A stretch of 18,103 nt of DNA. Origin: Bacteroidota bacterium. Its GTDB lineage: Bacteria > Bacteroidota > Bacteroidia > Chitinophagales > Chitinophagaceae. The translations under genes and the position numbers were made by a program. This document shows, piece after piece, positions 7,382-14,308 of this stretch (its first letter is position 1; the number at the start of each line of letters is the position of its first letter). Where the stretch lies: assembly GCA_023392575.1 (NCBI GenBank), contig JAEVYV010000301.1:1-18103 (forward strand), written 5' to 3'. The notes below the pieces were generated by a model. It worked only from the letters and a program-made list of their open reading frames with translations. It had not been told where the DNA came from and made no database searches.

Positions 7382-9727
7382 TTAGAATTTGAAATTCCAG
7401 GTAACGCTGGGGATGAACCGGAACAGGGAGGTTTGTTCGGCAATGGTTCTGGAAGCATCGTCCGGATCGTCTTTAAAGGTGATGGCATAGGCGTTCTCGC
7501 GACCATACACATTATAGAGGCCAAAGGTCCAGCTGCTTTGGTACTTACGGGTTTTGTTGCGCTTTCCTTCAATGGTGGCCGCCAGGTCCATGCGGTGATA
7601 GGCCGGCATGCGGTGGGCATTTCTTTGCGGATAAAAGAAGACCGTTTGTCCGTCGACCTGGTATTTGCCAGCGGGGAAGGTCACCGCATTGCCGGTGCTG
7701 TACACAAACGTGCCCGAGAAAGACCAGCGGTCGTTTAGCTTATAAATGCTGACCACGCTCAGATCGTGGGTACGGTCCTGCCGGGCATTAAAATACTTGC
7801 CCTCGTTGATCTCCTCAAACCGGCGTTCTGCCTTTGATAAGGTATAGCCAATCCATCCGTTGAGGCGGCCGGCTTTTTTCTTTGCCAAAAACTCCACTCC
7901 ATAGGCCCGGCCTTTTCCATACAGCAGCTCACTTTCCATGTGGTCGTTGGCCTGCAGGCTGGCGCCGTTGCGGTAATCGATCTGGTTGTACAGGGCTTTG
8001 TAATAGGCTTCCACGCTCAACTCATACAAATCATCATTCACGTTCTGAAAATAGCCCAGGGAGACCTGGTCGGCCACTTCGGGCTTTACATTGTTGCTGC
8101 TGGGCAGCCACAGATCGGTGGGCGAAGACGAAGTAGAATTGGTGATCAGGTGCAGGTTCTGCACGTTGCGGTTGTACGAGGCCTTGATGGACTTATCGGC
8201 GGCTAACTGATAGCTAAGACTGAAGCGGGGTTCCAGGTTCCAATAGCTGGCTGCCTTTTTTCCTTTCCCGAATTGTACGGTATCGATGCTATTGCCTGCT
8301 GCATCATACGTATAAAACATACCGGGGCCTGTGGCCAACAGATTACTCATCCGCAGACCGTACACGATGTTTAATTTTTCGGCGGGAGTCCATTCGTGCG
8401 AAGCATACAAGGCACTCTCCCAGGAATAACGGTTTTCCATCTCACGGCTTTTCATGTTGGACGCCGATACGGTTTCAATTCGACCCGGCGACACCGTATG
8501 CCGAATGGCATTGGCGCCGAACTTCAACTTGTTGAAGCCATCGAGATACCAATCAAAATCCTGCTTCAGGTTTACATCCTGTATCTGGGAAGTGATCATA
8601 AACCGATCGTCACCCGCTTTCAGGTTGATCTTGTAGTTGTAATCGCTGTAGATAAGAGAAGTGTTGCTGAAAAGCCGGCTGTTCCAGATATGGTTCCAGC
8701 GCAGGGTGCCGGTGGCATTGCCCCAATCGGTATTGAAGCTTTCCCCAACGCCCAACACATCGCGGCCAAAATAACCGGAAAGAAAAAGGCGGTCGTTTTC
8801 ACCCAGCTTGTAGTTGGCTTTCAGGTTGAGGTCGTAGAAATACAGCTTGTTGTTTTTCAGGGCCGAGTCGGTAGAAAGTTTCAGGAAAAGATCGGCGTAC
8901 GATCTTCTTCCGCTAACAATAAACGAACCCTTGTCTTTTACAATGGGGCCTTCCACATTAAGCCGGGAAGCAATCAGACCAAGGCCGCCGCTCACGGCAT
9001 AATCCCGGTTGTTGCCGTCCTTCATTTTTACATCCATCACGCTGGACAAGCGGCCGCCGTATTGCGAAGGCATGCCGCCTTTATACAAGGTCACGTCCTT
9101 GATGGCATCGGAGTTGAAGGTGGAAAAAAAGCCCAGCAGGTGCGAGGCATTGTACACAGGCGCTTCGTCCAGCAATATCAGGTTCTGATCTACCCCGCCG
9201 CCGCGAACATAAAAACCACTGTTGCCTTCGCCGGCACTTTTCACGCCGGGCAACAACTGAATGCTTTTTAAAACATCGCGTTCACCCAACAACACCGGCA
9301 GTTGGTTGATCAGGTTTACATTTAGTTTTTCCACGCCCATCAACGGTTTGGAAACATGGGCATTTCTTTTTTTGTTGGACACAATTACTTCCTGCAGCGC
9401 AGCGATCGGCTGCAGCTCCACTACCAGTTGCTGGTTTGCAGAGAGAGAAACCGATTGTTCAAACAAGGCATAACCCACATAGCTCACCTGCACTGTGTAC
9501 GTACGGGGAGAAAGGGTCAGGGAAAAGAACCCGTAGGAATTGGTAAGGGTTCCGCCCGGGAAATTAAGCAGCTTTACCGAAGCGCCGATCAGCAGCTCAC
9601 CGCTTTGCTTGTCCTTTACGGTCCCACTGATCGTAAACTTATCTTGTGCGAATGCATTTAATGATAAAAGCAGAAAAGCAAGGACAGGTGCCGTTGCTTT
9701 CAAAAAATGTTTACCGTTCTTACTCAT
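7382..9727 (-). CDS. TonB-dependent outer-membrane receptor with carboxypeptidase-regulatory-like domain
   Basis: This 781-residue active importer of the outer membrane is driven by TonB-ExbBD. A signal peptide (residues 1-27, cleavage after AFA) precedes a carboxypeptidase-regulatory-like beta-sandwich (about 31-115: FTISGTVKDKQSGELLIGAS). A plug domain follows at about 125-235 (LLPGVKSAGEGNSGFYVRGG, ILLDEAPVYN, YGGRLSSVMDVKMKDG), then a beta barrel ending in the aromatic terminus TWNFKF. It is not a SusC: the neighbour is a DUF4249 protein rather than SusD. The ligand is unknown. Sharing an operator with a multicopper oxidase hints at a metal or an oxidised aromatic substrate, which is inference only. 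It is the first gene of a two-gene operon. Confidence 0.95.
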   Translation of the reverse strand: MSKNGKHFLKATAPVLAFLLLSLNAFAQDKFTISGTVKDKQSGELLIGASVKLLNFPGGTLTNSYGFFSLTLSPRTYTVQVSYVGYALFEQSVSLSANQQLVVELQPIAALQEVIVSNKKRNAHVSKPLMGVEKLNVNLINQLPVLLGERDVLKSIQLLPGVKSAGEGNSGFYVRGGGVDQNLILLDEAPVYNASHLLGFFSTFNSDAIKDVTLYKGGMPSQYGGRLSSVMDVKMKDGNNRDYAVSGGLGLIASRLNVEGPIVKDKGSFIVSGRRSYADLFLKLSTDSALKNNKLYFYDLNLKANYKLGENDRLFLSGYFGRDVLGVGESFNTDWGNATGTLRWNHIWNSRLFSNTSLIYSDYNYKINLKAGDDRFMITSQIQDVNLKQDFDWYLDGFNKLKFGANAIRHTVSPGRIETVSASNMKSREMENRYSWESALYASHEWTPAEKLNIVYGLRMSNLLATGPGMFYTYDAAGNSIDTVQFGKGKKAASYWNLEPRFSLSYQLAADKSIKASYNRNVQNLHLITNSTSSSPTDLWLPSSNNVKPEVADQVSLGYFQNVNDDLYELSVEAYYKALYNQIDYRNGASLQANDHMESELLYGKGRAYGVEFLAKKKAGRLNGWIGYTLSKAERRFEEINEGKYFNARQDRTHDLSVVSIYKLNDRWSFSGTFVYSTGNAVTFPAGKYQVDGQTVFFYPQRNAHRMPAYHRMDLAATIEGKRNKTRKYQSSWTFGLYNVYGRENAYAITFKDDPDDASRTIAEQTSLFRFIPSVTWNFKF

Positions 9728-9776
9728 TACTTTGATTTTTGTTTGTTCTGGTTTGTATGGTTTTGATTGGCGGGTG

Positions 9777-9839
9777 CAAAAGTAGAAGCCGCAACGGGGT
9801 CAACCGTTATACAATTTTGGAATTGCTTTATATAATTTT
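9777..9839 (-). promoter_or_regulatory. Activator-type promoter of the TonB receptor operon, same architecture as the oxidase promoter
   Basis: On the minus strand, AAAATTATATAA (9839-9828) and AAAATTGTATAA (9818-9807) form a direct repeat of 21-bp period. After 22 bases comes TACTTTTG (9784-9777). The proximal half-site with its flanking base (AAAATTGTATAAC), the spacing, and the stretch TTCTACTTTTG are identical to those of the oxidase promoter, while the bases between differ. The start codon follows 49 bases after the -7 box. Conservation of the contacts with divergence of the spacer is what a shared operator should look like. Confidence 0.75.
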
Positions 9840-9948
9840 CCGAAGCCATCAATCCGGCTTCCTTGCTTGCGCAGAAGAAAAAAGACTTGTTGCAACAAAA
9901 AAATAGATTCGGAACCAATGAATTTGAAAAATGCGGCAAAAGTCTGAA

Positions 9949-9987
9949 ACATTCTTAAACAAAAGCAGTTTGCTGTATTAAGAATGT
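9949..9987. repeat. Perfect inverted repeat in a gene-poor stretch
   Basis: ACATTCTTAA (9949-9958) is complementary to TTAAGAATGT (9978-9987) with a 19-base loop that itself contains AGCA/TGCT. Neither strand shows a T-run directly after it. The surrounding stretch 9840-10178, between the receptor promoter and the candidate RNA, has no convincing gene. It also contains the 12-base palindrome TTGTTGCAACAA at 9887-9898. Confidence 0.5.
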
Positions 9988-10178
9988 GTTATAAGATGAT
10001 GATCCTTTGGGTGATCATTCTGTCATACGTTTCTGATGCTGCAAGCGGGAAAAAACGAACAGCCATGCACAAACGGTAAAGAAGAAATAAGAAATGGTGA
10101 GGTGCAGGAAGTGGAACAGAAGACAAGACCAGCAAAACATTTGTTCACCGATAGCAGAGAATTTGCAGGAGCATTGAC

Positions 10179-10400
10179 TAAAAAAAAACAGGTCCATAAA
10201 ACCACATGGGAATTACAGACCTGTTGCTTCCTGGCCGGAATGGGTGCTTTGTGATGGAACAGGCCCGTTCCGCATCCGGCCCTGGCATAATTTTCACTTT
10301 GCCGGATGACTCCTCTTCTACCCGGACAATTTCTGCTGTTTTAGGGTCAAACACCAAACATCGCGGCGATTTGTTTGCACGTCCACGGTCCGGGTAGGGT
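10179..10400 (-). ncRNA. Candidate structured non-coding RNA of unknown class
   Basis: Read on the minus strand, successive helices fill this stretch. P1 (10397-10388 with 10327-10318) is 10 perfect pairs (CTACCCGGAC). Inside P1 is a 9-pair hairpin with a 2-base bulge (10377-10367 with 10363-10355). P2 (10308-10301 with 10280-10273) has 8 perfect pairs (CATCCGGC). P3 (10271-10267 with 10260-10256) has 5 pairs, and a small TTCC/GGAA hairpin lies at 10240-10228. The string ends with an 8-pair stem and U-tract terminator. It does not match the conserved cores I know for RNase P RNA, tmRNA, SRP RNA or 6S RNA. It could be a free small RNA or the 3' end of the mRNA of the 10488-10643 gene. No exact TAnnTTTG is seen just upstream. 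An alternative frameshifted coding reading is discussed in the findings. Confidence 0.45.
10180..10225 (-). terminator. Intrinsic terminator at the 3' end of the candidate RNA
   Basis: On the minus strand AACAGGTC (10225-10218) pairs with GACCTGTT (10194-10187), and the transcript then runs into an unbroken T-tract to 10180. The loop is long (23 bases), but the tract of T residues on this strand is decisive for orientation. Confidence 0.65.
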
Positions 10401-10487
10401 TACCGGAAAATTCTTGTTCATGTGCAGCCGTGCCGCTTTAAAGTTTTTCAAAAGCAAGGTCACCGCCTTTTGTATAAATAATGTTTG

Positions 10488-10643
10488 TTAGAACTCTTCC
10501 GCGATTTTTCGTTTTGCCCTGCCCGCCGCTCTTTTAAACCTTTTGTCCCAGCGTTTGCCGGAGCGTTTGTTTGCGGCCAGAAGAATGCCGCCAAGCACAA
10601 CGCCGGCAGCCAGTGCAGTGAAAAGTATTTTTTTGTTTTGCAT
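10488..10643 (-). CDS. Small membrane protein, YtxH-like
   Basis: This 51-residue protein begins MQNKKILFTALAAGVVLGGI, with one transmembrane helix at about residues 6-24 containing small-residue spacing. A strongly basic tail follows (KRSGKRWDKRFKRAAGRAKR). This shape is typical of the short YtxH-like and other general-stress membrane proteins common in Bacteroidota, but the assignment is by resemblance only. The frame is open further upstream to 10736, but that extension is Cys/His/Phe-rich and unlikely; the Met at 10643 starts the hydrophobic segment in the usual place. The stop is about 90 bases before the first helix of the candidate RNA. Confidence 0.68.
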   Translation of the reverse strand: MQNKKILFTALAAGVVLGGILLAANKRSGKRWDKRFKRAAGRAKRKIAEEF

Positions 10644-10804
10644 AAACCTGATTTTGCAATGAAAAATGAAAAATATTATTTGTAGTGGACCATGACAGTG
10701 CGCAGTGTTTGATCTGATGGGCGTCATCCGAAACATTTGGAGCTAACCCAACCGCTCGACTGAACCATCAAAATATCTTTTAAATGAAGGCAGCAACAAA
10801 GTAG

Positions 10805-10837
10805 ATTGATGGGCCAACCAGCAGTTAGCCCATCAAT
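10805..10837. terminator. Hairpin downstream of the LTxxQ protein gene, terminator-like
   Basis: ATTGATGGGC (10805-10814) pairs perfectly with GCCCATCAAT (10828-10837), with a 13-base loop. It begins 20 bases after the stop of the minus-strand gene at 10857, where a terminator is expected. The T-run however follows the stem on the plus strand (TTTTG), while the minus strand continues CTACTTTG, so orientation and strength are uncertain. Confidence 0.55.
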
Positions 10838-10856
10838 TTTGTTCGGTTGCTCCTTC

Positions 10857-11252
10857 TTAGTATTCTTTCTTTGCTGTCATATTCTTCTTTCTGTCGGCCA
10901 TTTGCCGGTACTTGGTTTGCTGCTCGGGGGTCAGGAAAGCAAACAGCTTGTCTTCTTTTTCTTTTTTCAAAGCCATTTTTTTTTCTTTTTGTGCATCCTT
11001 GTTTAAGCTGGCGTCCTGGGCCACGGCATCCATCTTGTCGTTGTACTCCTTACAAACCGCTTCGTACTGGGTGGTTTGATCGGGGGTCAGCTTTAAGTCA
11101 TTTTTCACTTTTTTGTCCCACTCTGCACGGTCTTCTTTATAATCCTTATCCTTGTGCTCCTTGGTAGCTTCTTTTCCTTCATTTTGGGCCATTGCAGAAG
11201 TGGTAACCAGGGCGGTTGCCATCAGTAACAGAAACAGACTTTTCATAATCAT
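10857..11252 (-). CDS. Periplasmic LTxxQ-motif protein (Spy/CpxP-like)
   Basis: This 131-residue exported protein has a signal peptide ending AMA before QNEGKE. The mature chain is almost entirely charged and helical, and carries two copies of the LTxxQ motif that defines Spy/CpxP-like proteins: LTPDQTTQY near residue 56 and LTPEQQTKY near residue 107. In enterobacteria such proteins are ATP-independent periplasmic chaperones or stress sensors. The Bacteroidota relatives are mostly uncharacterised, so the function here is inferred. Two Met codons (11252 and 11246) are possible starts; the second gives a conventional MKSLFLLL signal. The gene is monocistronic, with a terminator-like hairpin after it. 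Confidence 0.82.
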   Translation of the reverse strand: MIMKSLFLLLMATALVTTSAMAQNEGKEATKEHKDKDYKEDRAEWDKKVKNDLKLTPDQTTQYEAVCKEYNDKMDAVAQDASLNKDAQKEKKMALKKEKEDKLFAFLTPEQQTKYRQMADRKKNMTAKKEY

Positions 11253-11370
11253 GAAATTTTAAATGAATAAATAAATGCAAGAGGTTTGGATAGGGCGTGA
11301 AGGCTGTTGGCGAGCCATAAGAAAGAATAGTGCCAGTTTGGTTTCTGCTCAGATTGAAATTGGATATAAG

Positions 11371-11393
11371 AGCCATTCTATTTATAAATGGCT
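11371..11393. repeat. Short hairpin upstream of the LTxxQ gene
   Basis: AGCCATT (11371-11377) pairs with AATGGCT (11387-11393) around a 9-base AT-rich loop. It lies about 90 bases past the stop of the 11483 gene on the minus strand and could end its transcript, but no good T-tract follows. Confidence 0.3.
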
Positions 11394-11482
11394 GTGTGCC
11401 ATGGAAGAGGTTTTTCGTTCAGGGCCTAGCATTTGCCGTTGCCCCGCTCACCTCTTCGCACTCAGCAGTCAGGCGCTTGAAA

Positions 11483-12511
11483 TCACCTTCGCTCCGGTTG
11501 TTTCCCGGCAATTCGTTTCAGCAATGCTCTTATGGTTTCCCGGTCCCATCGGGCAAAGCGGCCCCTTTGTACCACCAGCCTGTTGGCAGCATCGGAATGC
11601 TGAAGAAAATAATGGAAGGCAAACCGTTCGTTTGGATTGTACCAGCCAATGATCTGCCCAAATCGAAGATCATTGAACACCAGCGTATCGTGCCATTTTT
11701 CCACGGTATAATATCCTTGCGAAAAACGAAGCAGGTGCTGCACTTCTTCATGATCGAGCACCGGTTGCAGCAAGAATTTGTTTTGGGGGAAATAATGAAA
11801 ACTTATTTTTTTCTCCCGGTCAAACACTGAGCGGTAGCCAATGTTGAATCCAGCGCTATCTCGTACTGCAATAAACCAAAGCCAGTTGTTCAGGGGAGTC
11901 GGTGTGGTGAGAAAATCCACATGAGGTATTTGTTCTGCTGCCAGTACGTGTGCAACCTCTTTTGTGATCCGGATCTTATTGAACGTGCAATAAAGCAGGT
12001 AAAGACCGCTTGCCAGCACACCAAAGCGCCACCATAATCTTCTTTGGCGATGACTGCGCCGTAAAACCAAAAGGGCCACAAAAGCTGCAAAGGGCCAGAT
12101 GGAAAAGAACGGATCGACCACAAACAGGGCATTGAACGAAAAACGGGTATGACTGAAGGGCTCCAACAAGCCCATCCCGTAGGAATTAAAAAAATCAAGC
12201 AACAGGTGGGTCCCTATTTCGCAGCCAAAAAACCACAACCATATATGGTATCCCTTTTTATGCTGCCGGTGGTAATGATCAGCCAGCAAACCCAGAAAAA
12301 ACGTAGCAATGATTCCAAACAAAACCGAATGGGTAAAGCCCCGGTGCGCCAGCAGGTTGGCCGCCGGGTCACTCCAAAGCGCAGCCATGAAATCAATATC
12401 GGGAAGACTTTGGCCCAGGGCACCCAACAGCATTGCTCTTTTGCCCAGCTTTTGACCGGCCACCGCCTCTCCTATGCAGGCACCTAAAACAATATGTGTC
12501 AGCGAATCAAT
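11483..12511 (-). CDS. YdjM-like membrane-bound metal-dependent hydrolase, probable ATT start
   Basis: This inner-membrane protein belongs to the YdjM/YbcI (LexA-binding, metal-dependent hydrolase-like) family. Conserved motifs are LPDID (about residues 36-40), HRGFTHS (56-62) and THLLLDFFNSYG (about 101-112). Several hydrophobic segments follow, then a soluble C-terminal domain of about 130 residues. The furthest ordinary start is GTG at 12463. The frame stays open upstream and reads DSLTHIVLGACIGEA, the conserved N-terminus of this family, with ATT (12511-12509) where relatives have the initiator ATG. A TAA (12523-12521) closes the frame three codons before that. I therefore give the 342-residue version; with the GTG start the conserved Thr-His is lost. 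No experimentally defined function is known to me for this branch. Confidence 0.8.
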   Translation of the reverse strand: MDSLTHIVLGACIGEAVAGQKLGKRAMLLGALGQSLPDIDFMAALWSDPAANLLAHRGFTHSVLFGIIATFFLGLLADHYHRQHKKGYHIWLWFFGCEIGTHLLLDFFNSYGMGLLEPFSHTRFSFNALFVVDPFFSIWPFAAFVALLVLRRSHRQRRLWWRFGVLASGLYLLYCTFNKIRITKEVAHVLAAEQIPHVDFLTTPTPLNNWLWFIAVRDSAGFNIGYRSVFDREKKISFHYFPQNKFLLQPVLDHEEVQHLLRFSQGYYTVEKWHDTLVFNDLRFGQIIGWYNPNERFAFHYFLQHSDAANRLVVQRGRFARWDRETIRALLKRIAGKQPERR

Positions 12512-12605
12512 AAGGCAAACTTTGTTTTAATTAAATCATGCCGTACCGGTTTTCGCGGGAACGGATAGCGTAGACAATTTTTCGCTTTTAGAAGTAAACA
12601 TCTGC

Positions 12606-13040
12606 TCACAATAGGGTTTTACCGATCAACTGGTAGGAAATCAGGCTGATCAACAAACCAAGAACCAGGTAAAGCCCCGAAAGCCAGTTATAGGAATGCA
12701 ACAGCAGAAACTGCGCTATGGTACAGGCCACCAGCACAATCCCCGAAAAAAGCGCCAGCGTATAACGCTGGGGATGATTTACTATTCCCAGGATGATGGA
12801 AACCAAATGCAGGCCGCCAATAACAAAAAGCAGGAATAATCCGGGAATAAGAAAGTTGGAGAAGGGTGTCTTGCTAAGCATGTTCACATTTAGGCCCAGG
12901 GAGACCCCATCCGGTTTAATGACCATTGCCAGTCCCAGGGACAAGGCCGTTATGGCCACAAACCAAATAAGCAGAGCCAGAACCGAACGCATACGATCAT
13001 TCCAAACAAAATCGTGCCTGAGGTTACTGACCGACATCAT
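12606..13040 (-). CDS. Four-helix integral membrane protein of unknown function
   Basis: This 144-residue protein has four predicted transmembrane helices at about residues 19-41, 62-85, 92-112 and 118-138. Between helices 1 and 2 lies IKPDGVSLGL and then TPFSNFLIPGLFLL, a pattern I have seen in small uncharacterised membrane proteins of several phyla; I cannot name a function. Starts at Met1, Met2 or Met17 are all possible, and the last begins just before the first helix. It lies 94 bases upstream of the YdjM-like gene in the same direction and diverges from the flavoprotein gene at 13110. Confidence 0.78.
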   Translation of the reverse strand: MMSVSNLRHDFVWNDRMRSVLALLIWFVAITALSLGLAMVIKPDGVSLGLNVNMLSKTPFSNFLIPGLFLLFVIGGLHLVSIILGIVNHPQRYTLALFSGIVLVACTIAQFLLLHSYNWLSGLYLVLGLLISLISYQLIGKTLL

Positions 13041-13041
13041 T

Positions 13042-13092
13042 CCGCTTCATGTCGGGCATCATAATTGAAGCGGCAAGGCTGATTTAATTTTA
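13042..13092 (+). promoter_or_regulatory. Divergent promoter region with an 8-bp dyad
   Basis: TTG (13065-13067), 17 bases, then TAATTTTA (13085-13092) is a one-mismatch match to the Bacteroidota promoter and would serve the gene at 13110. CCGCTTCA (13042-13049) and TGAAGCGG (13066-13073) form a perfect inverted repeat that overlaps the TTG element, which is where a repressor would bind. The same interval is upstream of the minus-strand gene ending at 12606. Confidence 0.38.
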
Positions 13093-13109
13093 CTTATAAG
13101 AACAAGCTT

Positions 13110-13583
13110 ATGCTGGGTGTACTTGAACCTCAACAAATTGAAGACTTACTGACCGGGCAAATTGTGGGCCGCCTTGGCTGCAATGCCCACGGCGAAACCT
13201 ATGTGGTGCCCATCAGTTATGCCTACGATGGAAAATACATTTACTGCCATACACACGAAGGAAAAAAATCGGAAATGTTACGGCAAAACCCCCGGGTTTG
13301 TTTTCAGGTGGATGAAATGAAGGATATGGCTAACTGGAAAAGCGTCGTGGTACAGGGCCTGTTTGAAGAACTAAAAGAAAGAGAAGAAAGAAACCAGGCC
13401 ATGCAAACTTTGTTGAACCGGTATTTGCCCGTTGTATCCAGTGTAACCACGCATTTGGGTGAACACTGGCCTTTTCATCCGAACGACACCTCTGAGATCG
13501 AAGGCCTTGTATTCCGCATAGCCGTTACCGAAAAATCCGGCCGGTTTGAAACCACCGAACAATCGCCGCCCATGGCCGGATAG
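13110..13583 (+). CDS. Pyridoxamine 5'-phosphate oxidase-like flavoprotein (NimA-type)
   Basis: This 157-residue protein is predicted to bind FMN or a related flavin in the split-barrel fold of the pyridoxamine-phosphate-oxidase superfamily. The family pattern is clear: VGRLGCNAHGETYVVPISYA (about residues 19-38), then IYCHTHEGKKSEMLRQNPRV (44-63) and the strand CFQVDE, followed by NWKSVVVQGLFEEL. This branch includes NimA-like nitroimidazole-resistance proteins and many uncharacterised reductases, so true pyridoxine synthesis is unlikely. The ATG at 13110 directly precedes the conserved start of the domain. It is a single-gene unit, and its stop is 32 bases from that of the converging carboxylesterase gene. 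Confidence 0.88.
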   Translation: MLGVLEPQQIEDLLTGQIVGRLGCNAHGETYVVPISYAYDGKYIYCHTHEGKKSEMLRQNPRVCFQVDEMKDMANWKSVVVQGLFEELKEREERNQAMQTLLNRYLPVVSSVTTHLGEHWPFHPNDTSEIEGLVFRIAVTEKSGRFETTEQSPPMAG

Positions 13584-13615
13584 GGCTACAAATCGATTCA
13601 ATTGTCAAAACAGCG

Positions 13616-14290
13616 CTAAGCCTGCAGCCATTGGTTCATGGCTTCGATTTCCTCTTTACTGATCTGATGGCCCATTTCAAATTCATGATAAGAAGGCGTC
13701 AGGCCCAGATCTTGTAAATAGGTCCGGGCTTCCCTTGCATACGAAATGGAAAGTGTGGTATCCTGCACCCCGTGGGCGATGAAGATTTTTAGCGCCGCCA
13801 GCAAAGAAGCGCTGGCAACTTCCAGCTTTATCTCTTGGGGTATGCGGCCACTCAGCGACAAAATTCCGCGTAGCAATCCCGGTGTCGTCAACCCAACACT
13901 GTAGCTCATTATGGCACCTTGGCTAAATCCGCCTAAATAGATTTCATCCACCTGGTAGGCCTGTTTTATTTCTTCTATAAAATTTGCAATCAACAACCGG
14001 CTGTTTTTTTCCTGGGCCTGATTAATGACCGGCTTTCCGGTAGAAAAGTCAACCTCGTACCAGGCATACCGGCCCACCCCTGGAGTATAGGGCCCTCTGG
14101 GAGAAATCACCAAAAAGTTTTCGGGCAATTGGTTGGCAAAACCAAACAGGTCCTGCTCGTTGTTTCCCACCCCATGTAAAAGAATGATGGCTTTTGGCCT
14201 GGCTGCAACCTGCCTGGGCCTTCGCAAAAGAAACTGCAAGCTAAAACCTTCTGTGATTAGAGCCTGCGGGGTTGTTTGTGCTGCATCCAT
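13616..14290 (-). CDS. Alpha/beta hydrolase, phospholipase/carboxylesterase family (MhqD-like)
   Basis: This 224-residue cytoplasmic serine esterase has the oxyanion segment LLHGVGNNEQDLF (about 38-49), the nucleophile elbow GFSQG with Ser123, Asp177 in AHGVQDTTL, and His208 in MGHQI: a complete catalytic triad. The length fits the PF02230 family, which includes bacterial carboxylesterases and MhqD of the Bacillus quinone-response regulon. It is the last gene of a four-gene operon and starts 18 bases after the stop of the reductase gene. In that setting it could hydrolyse an ester or lactone product of the upstream monooxygenase; this is inference. No obvious terminator follows in the 32 bases before the converging gene. 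Confidence 0.9.
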   Translation of the reverse strand: MDAAQTTPQALITEGFSLQFLLRRPRQVAARPKAIILLHGVGNNEQDLFGFANQLPENFLVISPRGPYTPGVGRYAWYEVDFSTGKPVINQAQEKNSRLLIANFIEEIKQAYQVDEIYLGGFSQGAIMSYSVGLTTPGLLRGILSLSGRIPQEIKLEVASASLLAALKIFIAHGVQDTTLSISYAREARTYLQDLGLTPSYHEFEMGHQISKEEIEAMNQWLQA

Positions 14291-14308
14291 AAGCTCCCTG
14301 TTTGAGGA

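Noticed and set aside
7357..7620. Upstream extension of the DUF4249 frame into the TonB receptor gene
   Set aside because: The extension would overlap 80 codons of the receptor and bury the lipoprotein signal; the Met at 7356 gives a perfect lipobox.
8396..9271. 291-codon open frame on the plus strand inside the TonB receptor gene
   Set aside because: It lies wholly antisense to a receptor with unmistakable plug and barrel motifs. Its translation has no domain, and codon bias of the true gene explains the absence of stops.
9999..10018. Small palindrome ATGATC/GATCAT as an operator
   Set aside because: Only six pairs with an 8-base loop and no promoter or gene start next to it; within chance expectation.
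10036..10254. Plus-strand 72-codon frame and overlapping minus-strand 60-codon frames in 10015-10254
   Set aside because: Low-complexity translations, mutually overlapping on both strands, running through the terminator T-tract at 10180; no start signal or domain.
10456..10486. TTTTGTATAA near 10469 as a third copy of the shared operator
   Set aside because: Only a partial half-site match on the plus strand, with no second half-site at 21 bp, no TAnnTTTG at the right distance and no gene downstream.
11330..11830. 166-codon plus-strand frame opposite the YdjM-like gene
   Set aside because: Overlaps the C-terminal coding part of a gene with clear family motifs; no signal, domain or promoter of its own.
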